14,423 bases of DNA, taken from positions 1-14,423 of the forward strand of contig CAKTVK010000053.1 of NCBI GenBank assembly GCA_934623455.1, in the 5' to 3' direction. Under the pieces are notes generated by a model, which worked only from the letters and a program-made list of their open reading frames with translations, was not told where the DNA came from and made no database searches. Made by a program: the position numbers and the translations under genes. How positions within the stretch are numbered: the stretch's first letter is position 1; each line of letters opens with the position of its first letter. Positions 7,050 through 13,046 of the stretch are shown here, one piece after another. The DNA comes from an uncultured Eggerthellaceae bacterium (GTDB lineage Bacteria > Actinomycetota > Coriobacteriia > Coriobacteriales > Eggerthellaceae).

Positions 7050-8087
7050 ATGAATAGCAAACTGAAGAAGATTCTTTGCAATGGGGCCTTCCTTTTGCTT
7101 TGCATTGGCGTGTCGGTCTACTTCGTGTTATCGGGCGAAGATTTCGGCGCCTTAGTGAGCTACATCCGCAACTCGTCCCAAGTTTTCTGGATTGCCGGAT
7201 TTGCGCTGGTCATTGCGTTTATCCTCTGCGAGTCCGTTATCATCTTCTATCTGCTGCGCGCGTTCGGTGATGCTCCACGGCTTTCCCACTGCTTTTTGTA
7301 CTCCTTCGTGGGATTCTTTTTCAGCCTGGTCACACCCACCGCATCGGGCGGGCAGCCCATGCAGCTCGTGTTCATGAAACGCGACGGCCTAAGCCTTACC
7401 CGCTGCGTTATTGCGCTGCTTATTGTGACCATCGCGTACAAGTCAGTGCTTATTCTGGTGGGCATTCTGGTACTATTCGCCTGTCCGCCGTATATCGCTC
7501 CCCTGCTGGAGCCCGCCATGGGATGGATTTACCTGGGAATAGTATTGAACGTTATCTGCGTGGGCGCCATGCTTGCGCTGGTTCTTGCCCCTTCCGTTGC
7601 GAAGACCATCGTGTTCACCGCGCTACGCATCGCACGGAAATTCGTAGCGGCAGAACGCGTTGACCGTTGGCAAGCGCACCTCACGCAATCGCTTGAGAAC
7701 TACAAGGAAGCCTCGCGCTTCGTGCGCGAGCACCGCATTGTCACGCTCAACGTTATGCTCATCACGATTGTGCAGCGTTTTTTGCTGTTCGCCGTGACGT
7801 ATGTTGTGTTGCTCTCGTTTGACGTGAGTAACCTTTCCCTTTTGGACGCAACGCTGCTGCAAGGCAGCATTTCCCTTTCCGCCGACATGCTTCCCCTGCC
7901 GGGCGGATTAGGCATTTCCGAGCATCTTTACAACGTAATGTTCCAGCCCATTTGCGGACAATTAACCGCCCCCACCTTGGTAATAAGCCGAGGGCTCAGT
8001 TTTTACGCCCAGCTGCTGGTATGCGCGGTGTTCTCTGCCGTAGCATATCTGGTGGTCTTTGGCGCAAAGAAAGGTAATGAAAAATGA
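7050..8087 (+). CDS. Lysylphosphatidylglycerol synthase TM-region/UPF0104 family integral membrane protein
   Basis: A polytopic membrane protein of the MprF N-terminal/AglD-like family, whose members flip or help modify lipids. The 345-aa product has about eight hydrophobic segments, for example at 10-27, 45-69, 83-95, 118-144, 157-180, 230-256 and 317-338. It carries the family signatures SLVTPTASGGQP (92-103) and MLPLPGGLGISE (280-291). It lacks the cytosolic aminoacyltransferase domain of full MprF, so it cannot itself lysinylate lipids. A G-rich stretch at 7030-7035 is the nearest ribosome site, 14 nt upstream, which is rather far. Its stop overlaps the start of the next gene by 4 bp (ATGA), so it is co-translated with the phosphatidylserine synthase-like gene. 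The context suggests a role in moving the phospholipids made by the two enzymes downstream; that is inference. Confidence 0.88.
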   Translation: MNSKLKKILCNGAFLLLCIGVSVYFVLSGEDFGALVSYIRNSSQVFWIAGFALVIAFILCESVIIFYLLRAFGDAPRLSHCFLYSFVGFFFSLVTPTASGGQPMQLVFMKRDGLSLTRCVIALLIVTIAYKSVLILVGILVLFACPPYIAPLLEPAMGWIYLGIVLNVICVGAMLALVLAPSVAKTIVFTALRIARKFVAAERVDRWQAHLTQSLENYKEASRFVREHRIVTLNVMLITIVQRFLLFAVTYVVLLSFDVSNLSLLDATLLQGSISLSADMLPLPGGLGISEHLYNVMFQPICGQLTAPTLVISRGLSFYAQLLVCAVFSAVAYLVVFGAKKGNEK

Positions 8088-8728
8088 TCGGCTACTATAA
8101 CTACACGGTTGTCCTGACGTTTATGAGCTTGATTTCCGCTCTGGTTGGCATAACGCTTTCCATCGACGGAGTCCATTTAGGCGCAATCGCCTGCCTGGCG
8201 CTTTCCGGCTTCTTCGACATGCTCGATGGCCCCGTTGCGCGTACGAAAAGCGATCGCAGCCACGACGAGCGCCTGTTCGGCATTCAGCTTGACTCGCTGT
8301 GCGACCTGGTGGCGTTCGGCGTGTTCCCTGTGGTCATCTGCTTCAACCTGGGCGTAAAGGGTCCCATTGGATTTGTCGTGCTCATCTACTTCGCGGTGTG
8401 CGGCGTTATCCGCCTGGGATACTTCAACGTACGCGAAACGAATAATTTCTTCTCGGAAGAAGTCCACGAGAAAATTTTTATCGGTCTGCCTATCACGTCA
8501 ATCGCCGTGGTTTTGCCTTTGGTTTACCTCCTAAGCACGTTCATGACCGACCAAGCATTCATTGTGGTGCTGCATTTTGTTCTGCTTATTGTAGGAACGC
8601 TGTTCATTGGAAACTTCCAGGTGCACAAGCCGAAACTACGTACGCTCATTATTTTCTGCGTGTTGGTGGCAATTGCTATTGCCGCGGTTGCGATTATCGA
8701 CTTCCCGCACTTGATTTTTGAGCTGTAG
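8084..8728 (+). CDS. pssA: CDP-alcohol phosphatidyltransferase, probable CDP-diacylglycerol-serine O-phosphatidyltransferase
   Basis: Would condense CDP-diacylglycerol with L-serine to phosphatidylserine at the membrane. The 214-aa product is highly hydrophobic with about six membrane segments. The CDP-alcohol transferase motif is D45-x2-D48-G49-x2-A52-R53, then G66-x3-D70-x3-D74 (FGIQLDSLCD). The gap between AR and G is 12 residues rather than the canonical 8-9; I recall related Gram-positive sequences of the ARTKK...FGIQIDSLCD type, so this is probably a subfamily feature. The gene overlaps the upstream membrane-protein gene by 4 bp and is followed 17 bp later by psd, which uses phosphatidylserine. 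That context favours serine over glycerol phosphate or inositol as the acceptor alcohol. Family certain, substrate strongly inferred. Confidence 0.9.
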   Translation: MIGYYNYTVVLTFMSLISALVGITLSIDGVHLGAIACLALSGFFDMLDGPVARTKSDRSHDERLFGIQLDSLCDLVAFGVFPVVICFNLGVKGPIGFVVLIYFAVCGVIRLGYFNVRETNNFFSEEVHEKIFIGLPITSIAVVLPLVYLLSTFMTDQAFIVVLHFVLLIVGTLFIGNFQVHKPKLRTLIIFCVLVAIAIAAVAIIDFPHLIFEL

Positions 8729-8745
8729 ACAGGAAACGCAAGCAC

Positions 8746-9765
8746 ATGACGGATACAACAACGGCAGCTGCGGCTGGCGCAGGCGAAGGCGCAGTTGAAG
8801 GCACCGCGAAGGGTCCCGTAAGGGGAACGAGCGCCGCTTGCGAAGCCGCAGCCTGCGGGACGGCCTGCAAGAACGCGAACGCCGTAACAAGCGACGCCAC
8901 GACAGGCGCAAGCGAACCGCAGAAACCCGACGCGCAGGAACGCTTTTTGCACTGGCTGTACACCTCGGTGGCAGGGCGCGCATTATTACCGCTGCTCACG
9001 CGCCCGTTTATAACGAAACTGGGCGGCGTCGTAATGAACAGCGCGCTTTCAAAACGTGCTATCCCTGGCTTTATTCGCAACAACAACATTGACATGAGCG
9101 ATTTCGAAGAGCGCCCGTATCGGTCATACAACGACTTCTTCACGCGCAAGATTCTGCCGGGCAAGCGCCCCATCTGCGCCGACGAGAACACGCTTATCTC
9201 CCCGTGCGACGCGCTTCTTTCCGCATATGCCATAGAGCACAACGCGCGCTTTCAAATCAAGGGAAGTTGCTACACGCTACCCGAACTTCTGCGCGATGAT
9301 GCGTTAAGCGGGCGCTTCACGGGTGGCACGCTCTTGCTGTTCAGGCTTACGGTGCGCGATTATCATCGCTACTGCTATGCGGCGTCGGGCACGAAAAGCG
9401 CAGACGTACTAATCCCCGGCGTCTTTCATACGGTCAATCCGCTTGCCGCCGCTACGCGTCCGCTCTATAAAGAGAATACGCGCGTCTATGGCCTGATAGA
9501 AGCCGAGAAGTTTGGCACATTGCTTCAAATGGAAGTCGGCGCGCTCATGGTGGGAAAAATCGTGAACGACTACCCCGAAGCATGCGCTGTTGAACGCGGC
9601 TGTGAAAAAGGGCACTTCGAGTTCGGCGGGTCCACCATCATCGTGCTGCTTGAGCCGGGCGTGGCGCAGATAGACGAAACGTATTTCCAAAATACCGCGC
9701 AAGGCCAGGAAACGCCCGTGCGCTACGGTCAAGCGGTGGGCGTGGCGCTTAACGTTAAAAAGTGA
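8746..9765 (+). CDS. psd: Phosphatidylserine decarboxylase proenzyme
   Basis: A pyruvoyl-dependent enzyme that decarboxylates phosphatidylserine to phosphatidylethanolamine; the proenzyme self-cleaves to alpha and beta chains. The self-cleavage motif is FGGSTIIVLLEPG (293-305), so cleavage before Ser296 would create the pyruvoyl group. Other conserved parts are RSYNDFFTRK (126-135), SPCDA (152-156, Asp155), TVRDYHRY (202-209, His207) and FHTVNP (227-232). Asp155, His207 and Ser296 match the D-H-S triad for autocleavage. The first about 62 residues are a low-complexity Ala/Gly/Thr stretch with no signal-peptide character, absent from typical family members. Nevertheless ATG 8746 is kept because AGGAAA lies 9 nt upstream and no better internal start is evident. 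It is the last gene of the lipid operon and completes the route from CDP-diacylglycerol to phosphatidylethanolamine. Confidence 0.95.
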   Translation: MTDTTTAAAAGAGEGAVEGTAKGPVRGTSAACEAAACGTACKNANAVTSDATTGASEPQKPDAQERFLHWLYTSVAGRALLPLLTRPFITKLGGVVMNSALSKRAIPGFIRNNNIDMSDFEERPYRSYNDFFTRKILPGKRPICADENTLISPCDALLSAYAIEHNARFQIKGSCYTLPELLRDDALSGRFTGGTLLLFRLTVRDYHRYCYAASGTKSADVLIPGVFHTVNPLAAATRPLYKENTRVYGLIEAEKFGTLLQMEVGALMVGKIVNDYPEACAVERGCEKGHFEFGGSTIIVLLEPGVAQIDETYFQNTAQGQETPVRYGQAVGVALNVKK

Positions 9766-9780
9766 CGGGGTCTTTTTAAC
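9754..9780 (+). terminator. AT-rich hairpin spanning the psd stop codon
   Basis: GTTAAAAAG (9754-9762) pairs perfectly with CTTTTTAAC (9772-9780) around TGACGGGGT, which contains the psd stop TGA. It could help end the lipid operon, but the stem is A/T-rich and no T-tract follows, so the call is tentative. The next 146 bp (9781-9926) show nothing recognisable. Confidence 0.4.
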
Positions 9781-10167
9781 CTCGCGCATCCCCGCCGGCG
9801 CAAGCGTCCCTGAAGAGCAGAGCATCTTGTCAAAAATCGAGCGCGAAAACGCCGAAATCGACGGTTCAGGGCAGGTCAGGGGGTACGGATAAGGCCGCCG
9901 TGAACCCTTCAGCCTCCTCGCACCCAGCAAAAGCCCAGGTCGCAAAATCCTCTTGGCGGCTTCGAACACGACATTCCCTTCTCCACCTGCCCCGAACCGT
10001 CGAGTTGGACGTATTTGGACAGAAAAAACGACAACATGCCGCCAATGAGCCAAAAACAAGTAATAAAACTTGGCGAAGCAGCCAACAAGCCCAATCGCGC
10101 GCGCCAAAGCCCAACATGCCACCAACAAGTCCAAGTACGCGCGCCCTGCCTTTGTCAACGATACGAA

Positions 10168-10200
10168 GGCGGCTCCAGAGCTGGCTGGCCCGGAGCCGCC
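10168..10200 (-). terminator. GC-rich hairpin downstream of the LRR gene
   Basis: GGCGGCTCC (10168-10176) pairs perfectly with GGAGCCGCC (10192-10200) around a 15-nt loop. It is 59 bp beyond the LRR stop, past the palindrome. No T-run follows on the minus strand. The equivalent position in copy 2 has no such stem, so it may be specific to this site. Terminator role uncertain. Confidence 0.35.
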
Positions 10201-10213
10201 TCGAAAAAGGAAG

Positions 10214-10249
10214 GAATTGTTGACAAAAGGTGGGGCAATTTGTCAACAA
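10214..10249 (-). repeat. 36-bp palindromic element, left copy
   Basis: TTGTTGACAAA (10217-10227) and TTTGTCAACAA (10239-10249) are perfect 11-bp inverted arms around an 11-bp asymmetric centre with GGTGGGGC. Reading from 10249 on the minus strand, it matches the element at 12352-12387 on the plus strand at 34 of 36 positions. It begins 10 bp past the LRR stop and could also fold as that gene's terminator, with a pyrimidine-rich minus-strand tail (TTCCTTCCTTTTT). Confidence 0.9.
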
Positions 10250-10258
10250 ACGAACGAG

Positions 10259-12214
10259 CTAGATAGACTCACCCCAGCCGAGCAGGGCGGCGCGCTGGAT
10301 GGCGAACGCGTCCTGCGCATCGACCGCGCCGTCGGGCGCACCCGCCGGTCCCGTCACATCGGCGCGGGAGCGCATCCACGCAAGATCGCGGCGCCCGGCG
10401 TGCCCGCCGTTCGCGATGTCGTAGGCGATCTGGGCGTCCACGATGTTCAGCAGGCCGTTGCAGTTGACGTCGCCGCGGCCCAGGGCGAAGTACCCGGGAC
10501 TCGCCGCGCCGCCATCGAGGCGAGCGTACGTCGCATCCGCGTGCGCCGCATCGAACGCCGTGCCCGCGCCGCCGCTAAGCGCCGCGCAGCCCTGGAACAT
10601 GTTCTCGGAAGCCGCCGCCGCGGGGATGCCCGGGAAAGCCTGTGCGACGTAGACTTTCCTGAGCTCGCCGCAGTTGCCGAACATCGCCGACGCGTCCGCT
10701 GCCTGGGAGAAGTCGAAGCCCGAAAGGTCTACCGCCAGCAGCGACGCGCATCCCGCGAACATCTCCTTCATGTTTGTAACGTTCGAGGCGTCAAGAGCTG
10801 AAAGATCGACCGTTTCAAGCGATTCGCAGCTGAAGAACATCCGGTACGCACTCGTTACCCGGGAGGTATCGAGCCCCGAAAGATCCACAGACGCGAGCTT
10901 CCGAAACTTCCAAAACATATAATCGCAGGTGACGGTAGATACACCAGGCTCAATTCGCACAGAGGTGACCCAGCTGGCACCGTAATCCCAAGGACACGTC
11001 TCCTTCCACGACCACGCTTCCAACGTGCCACGAGGCACACCGGGCACCGGCCTGAAGACAAGCGTCTCAGCGTCATCAATCGTCCATTCGCACGAGCCGG
11101 ACAGAGTCCAGCCCTCCGTTGTCTGCGGATAAACAAACGTCTCAACGCCCGAAGGGCGTGCCGCGTTCGCCACGAACATCTCGTTGGAATCCGCGTACGC
11201 GTTGCCTGCCGTGTCAATCCAGGCGTGCTCGTACATAACGCAGCCAACTAAATCGATCCCCGCCGCAAGCACAAGGCGGTCAAGGCTCGGGCAATCGCGG
11301 AAGAAGTGAGCCGTGCTCGTTGAACGAGTAATGGTGAACGTCGATAAATCAACCGATTCGAGCGACTCGCATCCCTGGAAAAAGCCCTGCATGAGCTGAA
11401 CTTTCTTGGTATCGAAGGACGTTAGATCGAGTGACTTGATTGACTTGCAGCTGTAAAACATTTCAGTCATATAGATCACGTCCGCGGTGTCGAAGCTCGA
11501 CAAATCGAGATCCTGGAGCGCCCAGCAATGCTTGAACATGAAGGACATGTAAGTCGCCTTGGAGGTTTGAAGACCGCTTAAATCGACCGTCTCCAGTTTT
11601 TGGCAGCCGTCGAACATGCTGATGAAATTCGTTGCGTTCGAGGTATCCAATCCGGAAAGGTCGGCGGTGACGAGGTTCGTGCAGTAATAGAACATATAAT
11701 TCGCCCAGGTAGTCGATACGCCCGGCTCAATGACCACGGATGTTATCGAATCTCTCTGATCGCGCCAGGGTGCGGACTGGGTATTGCCTGCAGGATTCGC
11801 GCCCAAGTTGCCCGACGTTCCGTTGCCCAAGGGGCGGACGGTAAGCTTGCCGGCGGCGTCGATCATCCACTCGCACGTATCCGACTGCGTCCAGCCGGGA
11901 GTGAGCGCTGCGGCATCGGCGGGCGCTGCAACGACAGGTGCTGCGGGTTCGGCGGCTTGCTCGGATGCAGCCTGCGCAGCGGCGGACGCGGCTTGCGCGG
12001 CAGCTTGCGCGTCGTTCGCGGGCGCAGGGACCGATTGCGGCGCTACCGGCTCAGAGGAAATGGGGGGGGTCAAAGCCGGTGCGGCTTCGTCGGCTGGTGC
12101 CCCTGACGCATCGACGACCTGCGCAAACGCCGCAACCGGGGAAAGCCCCAGCGCCAACACGGTCGATAGAAGGACGTTCGCGGTTCTTCGCAAACCAGGA
12201 GATTGTCTTTTCAT
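10259..12214 (-). CDS. Secreted BspA/DUF285-type leucine-rich repeat protein with C-terminal dockerin
   Basis: A predicted surface or secreted protein of 651 aa. A Sec signal peptide is seen at 1-31 (MKRQSPGLRR, hydrophobic core TANVLLSTVLALGL, likely cleavage after AAFA). An Ala/Pro-rich linker spans 32-105. Two homologous modules follow: each opens with GWT-CEW-ID (107-119; 368-380), then V-IEPGVST (about 160-168; 419-427), then DUF285 repeats such as DLSGLDTSNATNFISMFDGC (185-204) and DLSALDASNVTNMKEMFAGC (470-489). The first module has about five repeats, the second about four. The C-terminus (581-646) is a dockerin type I-like domain: GDVNCNGLLNIVDAQ (581-595) and ADVTG...DGAVDAQDAF (618-637), two calcium-loop repeats. 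No LPXTG anchor is present, so attachment would be through a cohesin partner. AGAGGTGG 5 nt upstream fixes the start. The gene is bracketed by inverted palindromic elements. Ligand unknown; adhesion is inferred from the family. Confidence 0.9.
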   Translation of the reverse strand: MKRQSPGLRRTANVLLSTVLALGLSPVAAFAQVVDASGAPADEAAPALTPPISSEPVAPQSVPAPANDAQAAAQAASAAAQAASEQAAEPAAPVVAAPADAAALTPGWTQSDTCEWMIDAAGKLTVRPLGNGTSGNLGANPAGNTQSAPWRDQRDSITSVVIEPGVSTTWANYMFYYCTNLVTADLSGLDTSNATNFISMFDGCQKLETVDLSGLQTSKATYMSFMFKHCWALQDLDLSSFDTADVIYMTEMFYSCKSIKSLDLTSFDTKKVQLMQGFFQGCESLESVDLSTFTITRSTSTAHFFRDCPSLDRLVLAAGIDLVGCVMYEHAWIDTAGNAYADSNEMFVANAARPSGVETFVYPQTTEGWTLSGSCEWTIDDAETLVFRPVPGVPRGTLEAWSWKETCPWDYGASWVTSVRIEPGVSTVTCDYMFWKFRKLASVDLSGLDTSRVTSAYRMFFSCESLETVDLSALDASNVTNMKEMFAGCASLLAVDLSGFDFSQAADASAMFGNCGELRKVYVAQAFPGIPAAAASENMFQGCAALSGGAGTAFDAAHADATYARLDGGAASPGYFALGRGDVNCNGLLNIVDAQIAYDIANGGHAGRRDLAWMRSRADVTGPAGAPDGAVDAQDAFAIQRAALLGWGESI

Positions 12215-12256
12215 GAGCCACCTCTTTCAGAAAACGTCTCTGATACCACACCATGC

Positions 12257-12262
12257 AGTATA
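12257..12262 (-). promoter_or_regulatory. Possible -10 of the LRR-dockerin gene
   Basis: Minus-strand TATACT matches 5 of 6 consensus bases and lies 42 bp upstream of the start codon. No clear -35 is seen at 16-18 bp, so expression may depend on an activator bound to the motifs just upstream. Confidence 0.4.
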
Positions 12263-12273
12263 CAGGCCGACGC

Positions 12274-12349
12274 TGTCCCACTTCGGGTGCAGCAGAAAGA
12301 TTGGGACACGTGTCCAACCCAAGCCCCCGATCTTGAGCCGCATGTCCCA
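12274..12349 (-). promoter_or_regulatory. Possible operator cluster: three TGGGACA motifs and a 12-bp palindrome
   Basis: TGGGACA occurs on the minus strand at 12274-12280 and 12343-12349, and on the plus strand at 12302-12308. The middle one overlaps the perfect palindrome GGACACGTGTCC (12304-12315). The cluster lies between the LRR gene's candidate -10 and the palindromic element, where a regulator would be expected. The binding protein is unknown. Confidence 0.4.
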
Positions 12350-12351
12350 TC

Positions 12352-12387
12352 TTGTTGACAAACTACCCCACCTTTTGTCAACAATTC
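12352..12387 (+). repeat. 36-bp palindromic element, right copy (inverted relative to left)
   Basis: Arms TTGTTGACAAA (12352-12362) and TTTGTCAACAA (12374-12384) with centre CTACCCCACCT, followed by TTC. It differs from the left copy by only two transitions. Read as codons on the plus strand it gives LLTNYPTFCQQF, against LLTNCPTFCQQF from the left copy. It lies 138 bp upstream of the LRR start codon. Confidence 0.9.
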
Positions 12388-12422
12388 GCGTGAGAATCCA
12401 CGGTTCGAGGTTGCCTTTGGCC

Positions 12423-12454
12423 GGCACGAACGGCCCCGTAGAACCGTTCGCGCC
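12423..12454. repeat. Imperfect hairpin in the decayed middle of copy 3
   Basis: GGCACGAACGG (12423-12433) pairs with CCGTTCGCGCC (12444-12454): 10 of 11 positions pair, with one A-C mismatch, around a 10-nt loop. No role is apparent. Confidence 0.5.
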
Positions 12455-12513
12455 GACCGCCCCTTCACAACTTCCTCGATTCGTCAAGCCGTCAGCCATC
12501 TTGTCGGAAAATA

Positions 12514-12684
12514 GGCGCCGATGTGCAAAATATTCCTGTTTGGGGCAGATCAGAACGCGTCTACAGCTCGCTTAGAACCGTTTTAGATGGCGCCGATATG
12601 CAAAAGACCAGGTCGCAAATCACAATCGACGATTACATGAGAGTCCGCGCACCTCCCACCTGCCCCGAACAGGAATATTTTGCG
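12514..12684. repeat. Nested direct and inverted repeats at the copy 2/copy 3 junction
   Basis: Inverted pair: 12524-12548 and 12660-12684 match at 23 of 25 positions in opposite orientation. Direct pair: GGCGCCGATGTGCAAAA (12514-12530) and GGCGCCGATATGCAAAA (12589-12605) match at 16 of 17. Together they show that the two repeat members lie tail to tail here. Confidence 0.75.
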
Positions 12685-12896
12685 CATTTGCACGAAAAAA
12701 ATGACAACATGCCATCAAAGGGCCCACAAAAACAAGCAACGAAACTCGGCAGAGCGACTAACGAGCTCGATTTCGCACGTCAAAACTCAATATGCCACCG
12801 ACAAGCCCGAGTACGCGCGCCCTACCTTTTTCGACGATACGAAAGCAACCCCGAAGTCGATCAGCTCAGAATCGCCTTTGAAAAGGAAGAGGATTG
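12600..12896 (-). repeat. Dispersed repeat, copy 2 (headless, decayed)
   Basis: Same orientation as copy 1 and alignable with it along almost its whole length, ending at ATTG (12893-12896) just where the palindromic head would begin; the head is missing. In the frame conserved with copy 1 it contains three in-frame stops. The remaining bases to the next gene (12897-13046) show nothing recognisable. The plus-strand open frame through this copy is not supported as a gene. Confidence 0.8.
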
Positions 12897-13046
12897 CCAG
12901 CCGGATAGATGGAACAAACATGCAGGGACGTCAAGAAGGACGGCACCAGACCCTTCAATTGCGGGAGCAGAACCTTTCGCAGCAGCTGACACGGCACTGG
13001 CATTGTTACCCAGCTGTGCAAACGCAGATGCAGGCGCGAAGCGAAG

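Larger units (their letters stand above)
9866..10249 (-). other. Possible small protein gene carried by repeat copy 1
   Basis: An open frame of 127 codons from TTG at 10249, lying 9 bp after the stop of the LRR gene on the same strand. The peptide begins inside the palindrome (LTNCPTFCQQF). It contains RIVDKGRARVLGLVGGML (about 29-46), a hydrophobic Leu-rich stretch, ACC, VRGRW and FATWAFAG. The same frame in copy 2 gives RIVEKGRARVLGLVGGIL, LLVF, ACC, VRGRW and FATWSFA, but with three in-frame stops. Between D/EKG and GGM/I, all six nucleotide differences fall on wobble positions. This supports past coding. No ribosome-binding site is seen, and copy 1 may simply not yet have acquired a stop. 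No function can be assigned. Confidence 0.3.
9927..10249 (-). repeat. Dispersed repeat, copy 1 (with palindromic head)
   Basis: The segment aligns along its length with 12600-12896. Shared blocks include GCAAAAG-CCAGGTCGCAAA at one edge, CCACCTGCCCCGAAC, GACAACATGCC, and a stretch with TACGCGCGCCCT. Over 10066-10170 versus 12742-12846 (105 bp, no gaps) I count 23 differences, 21 of them transitions. The match ends at ATTG (10216-10219), exactly where the palindromic head of this copy begins. The repeat family is not one I recognise. Confidence 0.8.
12352..12550 (+). repeat. Dispersed repeat, copy 3 (palindromic head, internally shortened)
   Basis: The head is the 36-bp element. Recognisable body sequence resumes at about 12494-12550, where CATCTTGTC... 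and TGCAAAATATTCCTGTTTGG match the reverse complement of copy 2 around 12660-12712. In the conserved frame it reads CRKIGADVQNIPVWGR, against CHFFRANAQNIPVRGR in copy 2. The middle (12388-12493) is shorter than in copy 1 and barely alignable, so this copy is decayed. Confidence 0.55.

Noticed and set aside
9829..9880. CATCTTGTC and CAGGTCAG-like matches upstream of copy 1 to 12498-12550, suggesting longer repeats
   Set aside because: Only short scattered matches; the 12498 segment is better explained as the opposite-strand body of copy 3.
9409..10158. 249-codon minus-strand open frame overlapping psd and copy 1
   Set aside because: Half of it is antisense to psd, and the equivalent frame in copy 2 has stops; the frame one base away shows better peptide conservation.
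10217..10249. TTGACA in the palindrome arms as -35 promoter elements
   Set aside because: No -10-like hexamer lies 16-18 bp downstream in either orientation of either copy.
10070..10801. 243-codon plus-strand open frame across repeat copy 1 and the LRR C-terminus
   Set aside because: Starts at TTG without a ribosome site and runs antisense through the dockerin; in its frame the two repeat copies keep no long identical block.
11784..12575. 263-codon plus-strand open frame over the LRR gene start
   Set aside because: Antisense to the signal peptide and Ala-rich linker; the long openness comes from GC-rich low-complexity sequence.
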